Assembly (NCBI RefSeq): GCF_050436995.1 | Contig: NC_134775.1 | Location: 4,999,124 to 5,063,123, forward strand | DNA: 64,000 nt | Origin: Anticarsia gemmatalis | Lineage: Eukaryota > Arthropoda > Insecta > Lepidoptera > Erebidae | Direction of reading: 5' to 3' | In this document: positions 10,177-19,800 of the stretch, in pieces | How the letters are laid out: every line of letters begins with the position of its first letter | Position numbering within the stretch: the stretch's first letter is position 1 | Made by a program: the position numbers and the translations under genes | The notes under the pieces: model-generated | What the model was told of the DNA's origin: nothing | Database searches by the model: none | What the model saw: the letters and a program-made list of their open reading frames with translations, nothing else

Positions 10177-10426
10177 TGTCGGGGCAAGGTGTGTTGTGTG
10201 GGGCTTGTATCCTGACATTTCACTTCTGATATCGAAGGCATATGGGGTACCTCGCTATCAGATTGGTCAGTAATGGCGAATAGTCCAAAATAATACGCAC
10301 TAGACTTAGCTCACTGGTGTATTTGTCCATTACAATGATCACATTACAAAAATAGATTAGGATTCAACCAATCTAGCCGGATGCAAGACAGAAACGCGGT
10401 GAGTTCGGTACAACGTGGCAACGACC
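10177..10426 (-). repeat. Gypsy D 3' LTR
   Basis: Starts TGTCGGGGCAAGG on the plus strand and ends GGCAACGACC. It matches 17359-17609 with about four differences. The adjacent plus-strand GTCTTCCCTTG gives a purine run CAAGGGAAGAC on the minus strand, a plausible polypurine tract. The ends are not the classical TG...CA on the minus strand. Confidence 0.8.
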
Positions 10427-10984
10427 GTCTTCCCTTGAGTTCGAATGTTGAATAATCTAACCACACTAACATTCCAACCATCATACCTCTGAATGACAGC
10501 TGTCTATTGTCACATGCCAACCGTCATCTGCCTGTGTTGCCAACATTGTACCGACCACACCCAAGTGTGAACACTTGACGTTTCCGTGACATTAATTTAT
10601 TTCTTAACAATCAAATCAAGCTAATTTTAATAAGATTCTTCGAAGATATAGCGCCTCGATGCTAGCGCTCCGACACGGCCATCTTGACATGTCACACGTC
10701 CCTGTGTGATGCTCCTGAAAAAGTAAAGTCATCTGCATTACCAGAGTATCTCCGTTCGGCCAATCCTGATTAACTCACTTGAGTAAGAGTTTTCACACAA
10801 AACAAATTTTACAGGGCGAATCTTTATTCTCACATGATTAATCTTACATCACAATAAACTATCATCTAACAATACACAGACCATTGACCAGTATACACAC
10901 ACCATACATAATCAAACTTGAAAACCAATTACTCTATACACTAAAATCAACTCTACCACCGCCCATCATCAATTCACGGGCCTC
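10427..10984 (-). other. Gypsy D 3' untranslated region, no gene
   Basis: Noncoding sequence between the 3' LTR and the tandem repeats. I see no coding similarity on either strand. Confidence 0.5.
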
Positions 10985-11485
10985 AGTCGTTACTATCACC
11001 TTAAACGAGTGAAAGTAACTCATGCCACTCTATTGAGCGACGATATCTCACAACGAGGCGTCACTATCACCTAAATCGAGCGATAGTGACTCATGCCACT
11101 CTATTGAGCGACGATATCTCACAACTGGGCGTCACTATCACCTAAAACGAGCGATAGTGACTCATGCCACTCTACTGAGCGACGATATCTCACAACTGGG
11201 CGTCACTATCACCTAAATCGAGCGATAGTGACTCATGCCACTCCACTGAGCGACGATATCTCACAACTGGGCGTCACTATCACCTAAATCGAGCGATAGT
11301 GACTCATGCCACTCCACTGAGCGACGATATCTCACAACTAGGCGTCATTCCACCTAAATCGAGCGGTAGTGACTCATGCCACTTGCAACTAGTGACGATA
11401 ACCCACACAGTCGTTACTACCACCTAAATCGAGCGATAGTAACTCATGCCACTTGCACCAAGTGACAATATCTCAACACAGCTAT
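10985..11485 (-). repeat. Tandem array of 70-71-bp units with a conserved hairpin
   Basis: CTCATGCCAC recurs at 11019, 11090, 11161, 11232, 11303, 11373 and 11443. Most units contain GTCACTATC...GATAGTGAC, a 9-bp stem around ACCTAAATCGAGC. The array lies in the 3' UTR of gypsy D. Confidence 0.9.
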
Positions 11486-11519
11486 CACACAAAGTTTTCA
11501 TTTAAATTGGTTGAATAGT

Positions 11520-11645
11520 GGTCCATGGGTACATAGATTACTCTACATCGCGTTTAGTAGGAACACCATTAGTAAAGGAACTCTTAAAAGATATCAAGAT
11601 GTCCACCAACAAACCTTTACTCGCCAACGGCACGTCAGTATCAAC
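11520..11645 (-). pseudogene. pol: Gypsy D pol distal end
   Basis: On the minus strand this continues the reading interrupted by the hAT element (DVPLASKGLLVDILISFKSS). It rejoins 12404-12574, where IKASLKPFSIGDYVL-type sequence can be followed with frame changes. It belongs to the region after the integrase core. The assignment comes mostly from position and from continuity across the 8-bp TSD rather than from a recognised domain. Confidence 0.5.
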
Positions 11646-12403
11646 TAGAGATGTCACGAATATTCGGCAACTATTCGTTATTCGGCCTATTCGGCCACTT
11701 TTTTTGCTATTCGGTATTCGGCCGAATAATAGGTACTATTCGGCCGAATACCGAATACCAAACCATGTAAAAAAGACAAGCATATTACTCAAAATTATGT
11801 ATTTATTTCCAAAATTACAACACTTTAGTAATTAAAATTAACCAATGGTAAATTATGATGAATAAAAACAAGCTTTTCAGCATTTCTTGGTAGCAAACGA
11901 TTACGCTTTTCATTGTAAATGATACCAGCCTCAGAAAATAACCTACTTTCACTATACACGCTACTTCCAGGAGAAGAAAGATACACTTTAGCAAATTTCG
12001 AAAGGTTTGGGTATTGTTTTTCGTTTGCGAACCACCACTTGTAAGGGTCGGCCCACTTAGCTCCTAGCAAGCTAGCCTCTTAGCAAAATAGTAATTAAGT
12101 TTTATTTTATGTATTATTTTTACACTGACAAAGCGTTCCGTGACGTGATTTACTCGCAATTGAAACAATACTCGCCTACGATGTGTTGTGTTTATTTGCA
12201 CCCCGCTCCACCCCTCGTCGCCTGCCGCGCCTACGCAACGAGGAAAGCAGGTTGCGAATTGTCTTAATCCAGCTAACGCGCCTCCGACAAGCATGAATTT
12301 CGTGCCGAATATTCGTCGGCCGAATATTCGGCGCTTCGGCCGACCGCATTGCCGAATATTCGGTATTCGGTATTCGGCCAATTCACTATTCGTGGCAACT
12401 CTA
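11646..12403 (-). mobile_element. hAT transposon remnant with 8-bp TSD
   Basis: GTATCAAC flanks it on both sides (11638-11645 and 12404-12411). The ends are inverted: TAGAGATGTCACGAATA on the left against TAGAGTTGCCACGAATA, the reverse complement of the right. Both subterminal regions are full of ATTCGG and the palindrome ATTCGGCCGAAT. At 758 bp it retains only the transposase C-terminus. Confidence 0.88.
11825..12070 (-). pseudogene. hAT transposase C-terminal dimerisation domain
   Basis: The peptide has the hATC pattern: W..NEKQYPNLSKFAKVYLS, SSVYSESRLFSEAGIIYNEK and RNRLLPRNAEKLVFIHHNL. In intact hAT transposases (about 600 aa or more) this segment mediates dimerisation. Here only about 80 residues remain, and the catalytic core and BED finger are gone, so the element is a non-autonomous deletion derivative. 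The stop falls just inside the element end. Assignment is clear from motif order. Confidence 0.88.
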
Positions 12404-12588
12404 GTATCAACAGCATCAAAGTCGACCCTCTCGCCAGAACGAATCTCACACGACTGGACATCGCAAGCATTACGTACTACGTTTTGCTAAAGAACGTAAC
12501 CTCCAATAGAGAAAGGCTTCAAGCTAGCTTTAATCCTATTGAAACAAACCCTGTCGAACTCTGCAGCTGTTCTGAATGGCGTCTGCCC

Positions 12589-13831
12589 TTTTTTTTTTTT
12601 TTTTGCGTCAGGAAAATGCATTACTGCATGTCCCGCCCCAGGGAGGAAAGCGGGGGTCTGTCGGGCTCTCCCGCCGGCAAGGCGTTCCGGCTAACATGGG
12701 CATACCGACTAAAAACCTGACGGTGTTCCTTCTACAGTCACCATAACGTGGCCAGGACGCGGTACCTCCGATCGGATACTCCGCGTCCCAGCCGGTGACG
12801 GCCCGCTTTGGATGCGGGCCCTACTTCGAGCGGGGGCGGGCATGAGGATTGCCCCCCCCTAACTCTCCACTTCACGGGGGTGCGTCAGGAACACACAGCG
12901 CACTCCCCACCTCTCGGACCTGTTCCCTGTCCAGGCGACGGAGCGTTCCGCCTCCGCCGCCCACAGGTCCGCGTCACGGGGGCCGGAGATCATCCCGGCG
13001 CCTACGATGCCCAGTGCGTCTTGCGCGGGAAGGGAGGGGAGCGTTGATTTCTCGCTCCCGTTCCGCCGCCTCTTTGAGGGAAATGACCTCTTCACAGAAT
13101 GAGGCGACGGCCGACCACGCTGCCTCGCTCCCGACCACCCCGGTCAATTGACGGCGCTGCGACGACCACGCCTGGCAGTGTGCCAGCGTATGCAGCGCCG
13201 TATCGGGGCAGTCACCACAATGATGGCACCTGGGCGTCTGCTCGCGGCCTATGCGACACAGGTACTTGCCGAAACAACCATGTCCGGTAAAGACCTGCGT
13301 CAGCCGATATGTGAGCGCGCCGTGCCCTCTCTCCAGCCACTCCGTGACCGCCGGCCGCACGGCCTCGATAGTGACGAGGCCGGCGCTGGGGTCTTCCAAT
13401 CGTCGCTTCCACGCCGCCAGGACATCTTGGCGGAGCTCTGCTCTCCGCGCCTCGACTTCCTGAGGCGCTGGCAGTGAGCCTCCGCCTCGGGCCTCCTCGC
13501 GCCATGTATAGTGACGCGAGGGCCCCCGCGTCCAAGTCCCACGGCGACGTTCCGGCCACTAGGCACGCCACTTCAAAGGAGATCGTGCGGTAGACTCTCA
13601 CGGCCCTGACGGCCATCACCCGCTGCGGATGTCGCAGGGCGGCGATGTTTTTGGCCGACAGGGCATTGGCCCAGATGGGAGAGCCATATAGGGCCATTGA
13701 TCGCACGATCCCGGCGTACAGCCGTCGGCAGGTGTTGTTTGGCCCCCCGAGGTTTGGCAGCAGGCGAGATAGTGCGCCCGCCGCACCTACGAGTTTGGGG
13801 GCCAGCCGACTGAAATGGGCTGTGAAGTCCC
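12589..13831 (-). mobile_element. 5'-truncated R1-clade LINE, 14-bp TSD
   Basis: AATGGCGTCTGCCC flanks it (12575-12588 and 13832-13845). The minus-strand 3' end carries a poly(A), seen as a run of about 16 T from 12589. The 3' UTR runs to about 12973 and the coding part to 13831. It sits in the integrase region of gypsy D, not in 28S rDNA. Confidence 0.92.
12974..13831 (-). pseudogene. R1-clade ORF2 C-terminus
   Basis: The reading has two pieces in different frames. The upstream one (from 13706) has MALYGSPIWANAL and HPQRVMAVRAVRVYRTISFE, the post-RT segment of R1/TRAS-type LINEs. The downstream one has YRLTQVFTGHGCFGKYLCRI and the zinc-knuckle-like CHHCGDCPDTALHTLAHC, then an Arg-rich end (RARRTGHRRRRDD). 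The same order is seen in the longer R1 at 61986-63842. A frameshift near 13400-13560 and loss of EN and RT make it dead on arrival, as is usual for truncated LINE copies. Confidence 0.88.
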
Positions 13832-13845
13832 AATGGCGTCTGCCC

Positions 13846-15104
13846 TCACCTGATCAATGTCAACCTCAGGTTCAGCATCACCAGCCAACATAATGTCTAA
13901 TGGTCAAGCAACCTTACCAATTAAGCTTAGCTCCAATGGGCTGGCTCTTGTCTCTCGGTTCTGAGTGTAGTTAAGCGCAAACTGCACATCAGGTAGAGCT
14001 TCCTGTCATGAACGGTTACCTGTTTCAGCAGCAGTAAGTAGATTTTTAATTGTACTCATCGTGCGCTCGACCTGACCGTTAGCTCTCGAGCTACCGGTCG
14101 CAATCAAGAGGAGCTTTATATTTACCGACTCGCAGTAATCTTTGAAGTCTCGACACTAGCAAAACATCGCCCTTGGTCTGCGATAACCCTCGTTAGTGCG
14201 CCGAATAGCGATACACTGTCTTTCAGACGTATCTGCTTCGGATCCGTATCAGCATGAGACATAACCTTACCTCTACGATGAATAATAACAAAGTCGAAGC
14301 TCTGCAAAAAGACTCACCATCTGTGGACACGTAGTGTCAGATCCAGCTTCTTGCGTGTCATCTGTAGGAAACTGCAGTCCATTACCACCAAGAATTTGCG
14401 ACCATGAAGGTAATGTCTGAAGTGCTTGACTGCGTTGACAACTGCTAGGGTCTTCAACTCGTAGGAGTGGTATCTAGACTCCACAGCTGTTGTACGCTTG
14501 CTATAGTAAGCGATAGTATGTAACTTACCTTCTGACTTTTGCATTAGGACGGCACCATACCCAATTGCATTTGCATCTGTGTGTAGCTCTGCTTCCAAAT
14601 CCGGATCGTATATCATTAGTACTGGTTCACTCGACAGCTCTGAAATAATCTGCTGTATGACGTCTTCGTGTTCACGCTTCCAGTTTAACTTACCGTTACT
14701 CGTCGTCAGAGCATAGAGTGCACAGAAGTTTGACCTATTCTTATGATAGCTACATTGTTATCAAATCTTTTACTACAAAGCTTGGAAGCTAATGACTCTT
14801 TCACTAAAGAATATTCTGTATCAGAACAACAACGAAATGAAAGCTGCTCACCGTTATGGCGTAGGATTCCAGTAGGTGCATTCATAATGCATAGGTCAAC
14901 CAGTTTCTCCTTGGCTGCAACGGGACCACTGCTTACGTTGCTTTTTCCCTCCTGACTGCGTAGTTGCGGGCAATTAGATGCGTAGTGGCTTGCCGATGAC
15001 AGCGGAAGCAGGTGACAGCAGGCTTTGGCCAGGGTTGCTTGCACACGTCCTCGTGTGATGGTTACTCTGTGAACAAAATATCTCACGACAGAACAATGTG
15101 TCAC
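13846..15104 (-). pseudogene. pol: Gypsy D zinc knuckle, protease, RNase H and integrase, RT deleted
   Basis: On the minus strand 15104-14706 gives a knuckle-like CCHLLPLSSASHYASNC and a protease-like stretch (KEKLVDLCIMNAP, CSDTEYSLVKESLASKL; the DSG-type Asp is not in a clean frame). Next comes RT-connection sequence (KLNWKREHEDVIQQII), RNase H (YDPDLEAELHTDANAIGYGA, YHSYELKTLAVVNAVKHFRH) and integrase (RVIADQGRCF, then GSSRANGQVERTMSTIKN, then ALPDVQFALNYTQN). The RT palm with YxDD is absent. Several stops and frame changes are present. The integrase end is separated by the R1 insertion. Confidence 0.82.
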
Positions 15105-16346
15105 TCGGCCACTCCTGACCCAAACTCTACAATTACTGGGTCCATCTCAATAACTCTACTAAGAGCTTCAATTGGATTTTTAATTAAATCTCATTCTAGA
15201 AACAAACATTGGGACTGTATTCAAAATAGTTTCACTAACAAAAATCAGCCTGAGTCATGTACCAAAGCCGTTCAAGTCAATCTTTAAAACCACTGTACAA
15301 AAACAATTCTTAGTTGACAGTTATCCCCGAGTAAAGTTTCTAACACCACGGCTCTCCAGCCGACGAGCAATCACATTGCTCACACGTGCATCCCTCTTGG
15401 ACTACACTACGGTCTCCACAGACCACGACTTTCTCCAAAGTCGAACCACTCAATACGGTCTCTCAAGACCACGACTTTCTCCAAAGTCGAACCATTCAAT
15501 ACGGTCGAAAGAAACCTTCACTCGTTTGAATACCTTCACCACAAACTCATCAATCTCATTATCATCAAAATCTATATCGACTGGTACATGACCTCTGTCT
15601 GACCAACATCTATCCACAATCTCAATAATTTCAAAAGGCTCTTTGAACTTGTTATCTAATACTTTTCTAATACAACCGCGCATAATTCTATGCTCAACTT
15701 AATCAACATAATCTTTAGTTCATCTCTGGTCAAACATGTCGTTAACCCGTAATGAAAAACTAAAAATGCGCTCAACATTTGTTAAAGTCTAGTCCTGTAC
15801 TTTCCAGTTAAATCTTATTGAAATGGATCAAGCACTACAAACTATGACTGACCGAATAACACGCAAGACTTTTGTTTAATAAAGGGAGGATCATCCTGAT
15901 AATCGCTACACAACATAAAATCTGTTCTGTACTGAACACTCGTCTTTGACCAATACCAATAATTGCAATTCAACATTATTAGAACCTTTACTACTATATT
16001 TCGTAGGAAAACTTTATAATTATTACCAACAAGCATTCAGCACAAGAATCATAAGCAAAGCGTAACGATTCACCTTAACGTTCGTAAGTACACGATGATG
16101 GTTGCACGACTCATACATCGACGTAGCGCTCGCTCGGCTCCCCTCGTCACCTAGCCTGCCGCCGCCGCTACTGCCGCTACTGCCGCTACCACCGTCGCTC
16201 ATTCCGCTTCCCGTCGTCACCCGGCCGCCGCCTTCGCCGTCGCCGCCGCTACCACCGCTAGCGTTGCTACCGCCGTCACCGTGGCAGTGGCCACAGCCGC
16301 CGCCGCGCCGCTCATGCACCGGACGGCTATGTGGCCAGCACATTTA
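15105..16346 (-). pseudogene. gag: Gypsy D gag C-terminal half, heavily decayed and repeat-expanded
   Basis: Next to the MITE the minus-strand frame reads KCAGHIAVRCMSG, the second half of a CCHC knuckle. It passes straight into a GC-rich stretch of Ala, Val and Thr codons (16100-16320). Further on there is only a scattered open frame of 77 aa (15683-15450) with no recognised domain. A near-duplicate of about 47 bp at 15415-15510 carries the small hairpin CGACTTTCTCCAAAGTCG twice. I place the region in gag by position between the knuckle and the protease. Confidence 0.5.
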
Positions 16347-16783
16347 GGCCGGGACTCCACCAAAGCGGAGACGAGACGAGCGGAGAGGAGATGTTTTTTA
16401 AACAACCAATAGAATTGAGTTATTGACACGTCTCCTCTCCGCTCAGCTTCAGTGGAGATCGCTGTGCGGAGATGTGTAATATTTGTATGTCGCGATGGAA
16501 GCGGAGATGTGAGCTGTGCGCGGACGACGCGCAGTGGAGACGAGAGATGTGAGCGGCGTGCAGTGAGCGATGTCACCCTCCCCCCTCTCGCCCGCTAGCA
16601 ACCCGCAGAACCCCGCGCGCGCGCCGGCCGGCCATCTTGCTAGTACCGTGCGCGCGAGCACACACAGCACACAGCACACCGCACACATCTCCGCTTTGGT
16701 GGAGTCCCGCGAGCTGAAAAACATCTCTTCTCGCACAGCACACAGCACACCGCACACATCTCTGCTTTGGTGGAGTCCCGGCC
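16347..16783. mobile_element. PIF/Harbinger-like MITE with TTA duplication
   Basis: Terminal inverted repeats GGCCGGGACTCCACCAAAGC (left) and the complement of GCTTTGGTGGAGTCCCGGCC (right). TTA stands on both sides (16344-16346 and 16784-16786), the usual TWA target of PIF/Harbinger. There is no coding capacity. The right end is duplicated in tandem: CCGCTTTGGTGGAGTCCCG at about 16691-16709 recurs (one base changed) at the terminus. Confidence 0.85.
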
Positions 16784-17350
16784 TTATGGTACACCACGGC
16801 TGCTGGTTGTTGCGGTTCTTGTTCCGACGATGACGTAGATGTTCTTGCTCGCTGTTCGTTCATTGGTTCACTTGATCTTGCGTCTGTTTCTTACTTCTCC
16901 GAGTCAATCGTACGCAGATCTTTGTATAAAGAGCTTCTTAAAGTCACTCCACGTCATTCCAGGAAAAGATATCGTCGACAGCCACGTGGGGGCTTGTCCA
17001 TTCAAAGCACGGTTCAAAGCATCCATCAGCTTTGCACCATGATCATGTTCATCGTTGATACACAGGGCCGCGGTAGAAAACCATGATCGTGCATCCACCT
17101 CCGATTTATCGGGATCAAAATATCGGGGTAGTCGTAGCTCAGCCGATAAAGATGTCTGATGTCTTCATAGCACGCACAAGCATGTCATCACTACTGTCAT
17201 GGTTCGGAGCATGTGGTGCGGTAACGTTCGAAGCACGTGGTTCGTTGATGTCCATAACGCGTTCGTTGATGTCCATAGCACGTGGTACGTGGTCTTCACA
17301 GCACGTGGTGCGTGGTCATCACATCACGTGGTGCGTGGTCTTCTCATCCC
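16784..17350 (-). pseudogene. gag: Gypsy D gag N-terminal half
   Basis: The minus-strand peptide SEVDARSWFSTAALCIND, then MDALNRALNGQAPTWLSTIS and FPGMTWSDFKKLFIQRS, follows the capsid pattern of insect gypsy Gags, where ALKG.A..WLS...FPGMTW..FK is common. A stop comes soon after, near 16904. The N-terminal part runs back through the CACGTG-rich leader into the LTR without a clear start codon. The MITE insertion at 16783 cuts the frame. Confidence 0.7.
17230..17345. repeat. Short CACGTG-rich tandem repeats in the gypsy D leader
   Basis: CACGTGGT occurs at least four times within about 115 bp (near 17234, 17279, 17300 and 17326), in units of about 26 bp such as CACGTGGTGCGTGGTC. The duplicate TTCGTTGATGTCCATA lies among them. 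CACGTG is a palindromic E-box core. Confidence 0.75.
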
Positions 17351-17358
17351 AGTTCTGA

Positions 17359-17609
17359 TGTCGGGGCAAGGTGTGTTGTGTGGGGTTTGTATCCTGACAT
17401 TTCACTTCTGATATCGAAGGCATATGGGGTACCTCGCTATCAGATTGGTCAGTAATGGCGAATAGTCCAAAATAATACGCAACTAGACTTAGCTCACTGG
17501 TGTATTTGTCCATTACAATGATCACATTACAAAAATAGACTAGGATTCAACCGATCTAGCCGGATGCAAGACAGAAACGCGGTGAGTTCGGTACAACGTG
17601 GCAACGACC
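17359..17609 (-). repeat. Gypsy D 5' LTR
   Basis: 251 bp, matching 10177-10426. On the minus strand it is followed by ATCAGAACTGGGAT, which resembles part of a tRNA-Leu-type primer-binding site (ATCAGAAGTGGGAT) with one mismatch. That assignment is tentative. Confidence 0.78.
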
Positions 17610-18392
17610 TTTCTGCTTTTTCTGTTATATGTTTTATTATGTTTACATAAGTGATATTTTAAATAAAGGATTCTTTTTTTAGTACAACATCTTTTTATGC
17701 TATTAGTTAAACCTCTATTTTTTATGTTTTTTGAGAATATTTTTGTCCTAATACTGGGAAAACACAACTTATAGAAAAGTGTTACAGTGTCATGTAACTT
17801 GTCAAAAGCTTCGTTTGTTGTTAGGCATTCATTCATTCTGAAAAGGACAAACTTGAAATACATTCCTTAAAAATAATATTTTCTTCGCATAGATCCCTTA
17901 TACTTTTAAACCAATATTTTGGAATATCTTTAACTCTATAGTTAGTCTCTAAATAACATGTTATTGACTAACATAATTCGTGGTCTGAAAGTGCCAGACA
18001 GTGTTGCGCAGCTTCTACTTTACATATATTGCTAACTATTAAATCCAAACATGCGTTTTGGCGGGTGGGTAATGTATATGATTTGTCAAATTATTATTAT
18101 TAAGTATAGATCTTAAATCAGTCAATATTTTATTTATTTTCAGCATATTTATATTCCAGTTGCCGCATAGTACTAATTTCTTTTTATGTCTTTTGGTTAG
18201 TTTGTTTGCAAGAAGCGCCAAGTTATTTAGGAATATATTTACATCGGATGTAGGGGTCCTATAAATGCATACTACAATGAGATTAAACTTGACCACTTCG
18301 ATGGCACAGCATTCAAAATGCAGCGGTATTGATGGGCATAGATTGTTAATTTCCTTGCATTGTAAATTATTTCTGACTACTTTAGGATGCAC
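17610..18392 (-). pseudogene. LINE E endonuclease region
   Basis: On the minus strand from 18392 the reading shows an APE-type endonuclease: EVVKFNLIVVCIYRTPTSDV, KKKLVLCGNWNIN (the GDFN-like box) and, after a frame change near 18040, CLALSDHEL (the SDH box). It then passes to the basic linker (KRCCTKKRILYLKYHLCKHN) that is cut by the LTR of gypsy D at 17609. Stop codons and frame changes show decay. The N-terminal part of the endonuclease and any ORF1 are missing. Confidence 0.75.
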
Positions 18393-18400
18393 GAACCTCC

Positions 18401-18772
18401 TCTGCGTTGGTTAGTTCGAGAGAAGAATGATACCAAGTTAAAGTTGTTAATGTTAAAAATAGGGTTGTGGATGTGCTAGAATGAAATGCAAAAGTTTATG
18501 CTTCAAACAAACTCACTATATTTGTTCTTTACAACACTTGGAAGTATATAGATCTGTTTCCTAGCAAAGCATGTGTCGAACAGAGAGCGTAACTCTAAAA
18601 GAACGTTACTTTTATAATGATTGCTTAGGTCAGTGTGACCAGTACACAAATACAAACATAATGTCCAGATATTGTATAATTAATGTTTGTATTTGAAATG
18701 ATAAATTTCAACAAAAATTAATTCTCAATCATTCCAAAGCACGATGAAAAATTTCAATATCTTAGCTTACTT
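18401..18772. other. Noncoding spacer
   Basis: AT-rich sequence with no reading frame or repeat that I recognise. Confidence 0.5.
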
Positions 18773-18786
18773 ATTATAACAATACC

Positions 18787-19387
18787 TTTTTTTTTTGTCA
18801 GGAAAATGCATTACTGCATGTCCCGCCCCAGCGAGGAAAGCGGGGATCTGTCGGGCTCTCCCGCCGGCTAGACGTTCCGGCTGACTTGGGCATACCGACT
18901 AAAAACCTGACGATGTTCCTTCCACGGTCACCATAACGTGGCCAGGACGCGGTACCTCCAATTGGATACTCCGCGTCCCAGCTGGTGACGGCCCGCCTCG
19001 GATGCGGGCCCTACTTCGAGCGGGGAGGGCATGAGTATTGCCCCCCCCTAGCTCTCCACTTCAAGGAGGTGTGCCAGGAACACACAGCACACACAGCACA
19101 CACCCCCGCCCCTCGGACCTGTTCCCTGTCCAGGCGACGGAGCGTTCCGCCTCCGTCGCCCACAGGTCCGCGTCACGGGGGCCGGAGATCGTCCCGGCGC
19201 CTACGACGCCCAGTGCGTCTTGCGCGGGAAGGGAGGGGAGCGTTTATTTCTCGCTCCCGTTCCGCTGCCTCTTTTGCGGATATGACTTCCTCGCAGAACG
19301 AGGCGACGGCCGACCACGCTGCCTCGCTCCCGACCATGGACAGAACCACGGCCGAGAGCGAGAGGTCGCTCCCAACTACCCCGGTCG
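18787..19387 (-). mobile_element. Second 5'-truncated R1-clade LINE tail, 14-bp TSD
   Basis: ATTATAACAATACC flanks it (18773-18786 and 19388-19401), with a poly(T) start on the plus strand. Its sequence closely follows the R1 copy at 12589-13200 (for example GTCAGGAAAATGCATTACTG). The coding remnant on the minus strand holds only the last part of ORF2 (near 19387-19150) with frame damage; the rest is 3' UTR. Confidence 0.9.
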
Positions 19388-19401
19388 ATTATAACAATAC
19401 C

Positions 19402-19800
19402 TAGGTTTACCTATATCATCAGAACATATATAACTTCCAAGTGTTTTCTGGGAGAATTACATCACATGGTCCAACATTTGTTGCAAGGATTAGGGAAAAC
19501 CCAGAAAAACCTAATCAGACCACTTCACTTATAAGATAACTTAAAAGTTATTTAACAATAAACATAAAACCAATAGAACAATTATTCAATATAAGCATAC
19601 AACAAGCATATCGTTTAACTGTTTACACATGACATTTGTTAGCGCCTTTATCAATATATCGACTATTTGCTTACAACAATTTTATTTTATACATTGTTTA
19701 CAATTTGTTCTCTAAGAAAATGGTACTTGATGACAATGTGTTTCGGTCTTATGTGACTATTCGGGTTTTTCACTACACTTAATAATAATTCTGCAATAAT
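19402..19800 (-). pseudogene. pol: Copia RNase H C-terminal remnant
   Basis: On the minus strand near 19790-19690 the reading NPNSHIRPKHIVIKYHFLRE matches the end of Ty1/copia Pol (consensus SKHIDIRYHFIRE). It is followed by a region equivalent to the K.QIADILTKAL end (SKQIVDILIKALTN). Stop codons interrupt it. No LTRs were found, and neither the size nor the age can be judged. The call rests on this single conserved block, which is distinctive for copia. Confidence 0.68.

Larger units (their letters stand above)
10177..17609 (-). mobile_element. Ty3/gypsy element D, inserted in LINE E, carrying three later insertions
   Basis: Two direct copies of a 250-bp LTR bound it. On the minus strand the order is LTR, leader, gag, zinc knuckles and protease, RNase H, integrase, a minisatellite-like 3' UTR, LTR. 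Most of the RT is deleted between protease and the RNase H connection near 14700. Later insertions are a hAT remnant (11646-12403), an R1 LINE (12589-13831) and a MITE (16347-16783). No convincing TSD was found at the outer ends. Confidence 0.82.
7690..18400 (-). mobile_element. Minus-strand LINE E (Jockey/CR1-like), split in three
   Basis: Read on the minus strand, endonuclease coding at 18392-17610 stops at the LTR of gypsy D and continues at 10176 with the endonuclease-to-RT linker and RT. It is then broken by a Mutator-like element (7861-8980) and ends with the RT C-terminal region near 7690. The LINE is thus older than D and the Mutator-like element. The 5' end lies near 18400; the 3' end is not in the window. 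Confidence 0.8.

Noticed and set aside
10985..11485. Regular repeats with hairpins, CRISPR-like at first sight
   Set aside because: Units are tandem without unique spacers, lie in an insect retrotransposon, and the palindromic core is part of a 71-bp unit.
12808..13500. Several GC-rich plus-strand open frames
   Set aside because: They are shadows of the minus-strand R1 coding region and 3' UTR, whose GC-rich codons leave few stops on the other strand.
16102..16347. Proline- and leucine-rich plus-strand ORF
   Set aside because: It is a reading of the imperfect GCC/GCT repeats in the gypsy D gag on the other strand.
10172..17614. A TSD for gypsy D
   Set aside because: CTTT occurs near both outer ends but not at positions compatible with the LTR borders set by comparing the two LTRs, so I do not claim it.
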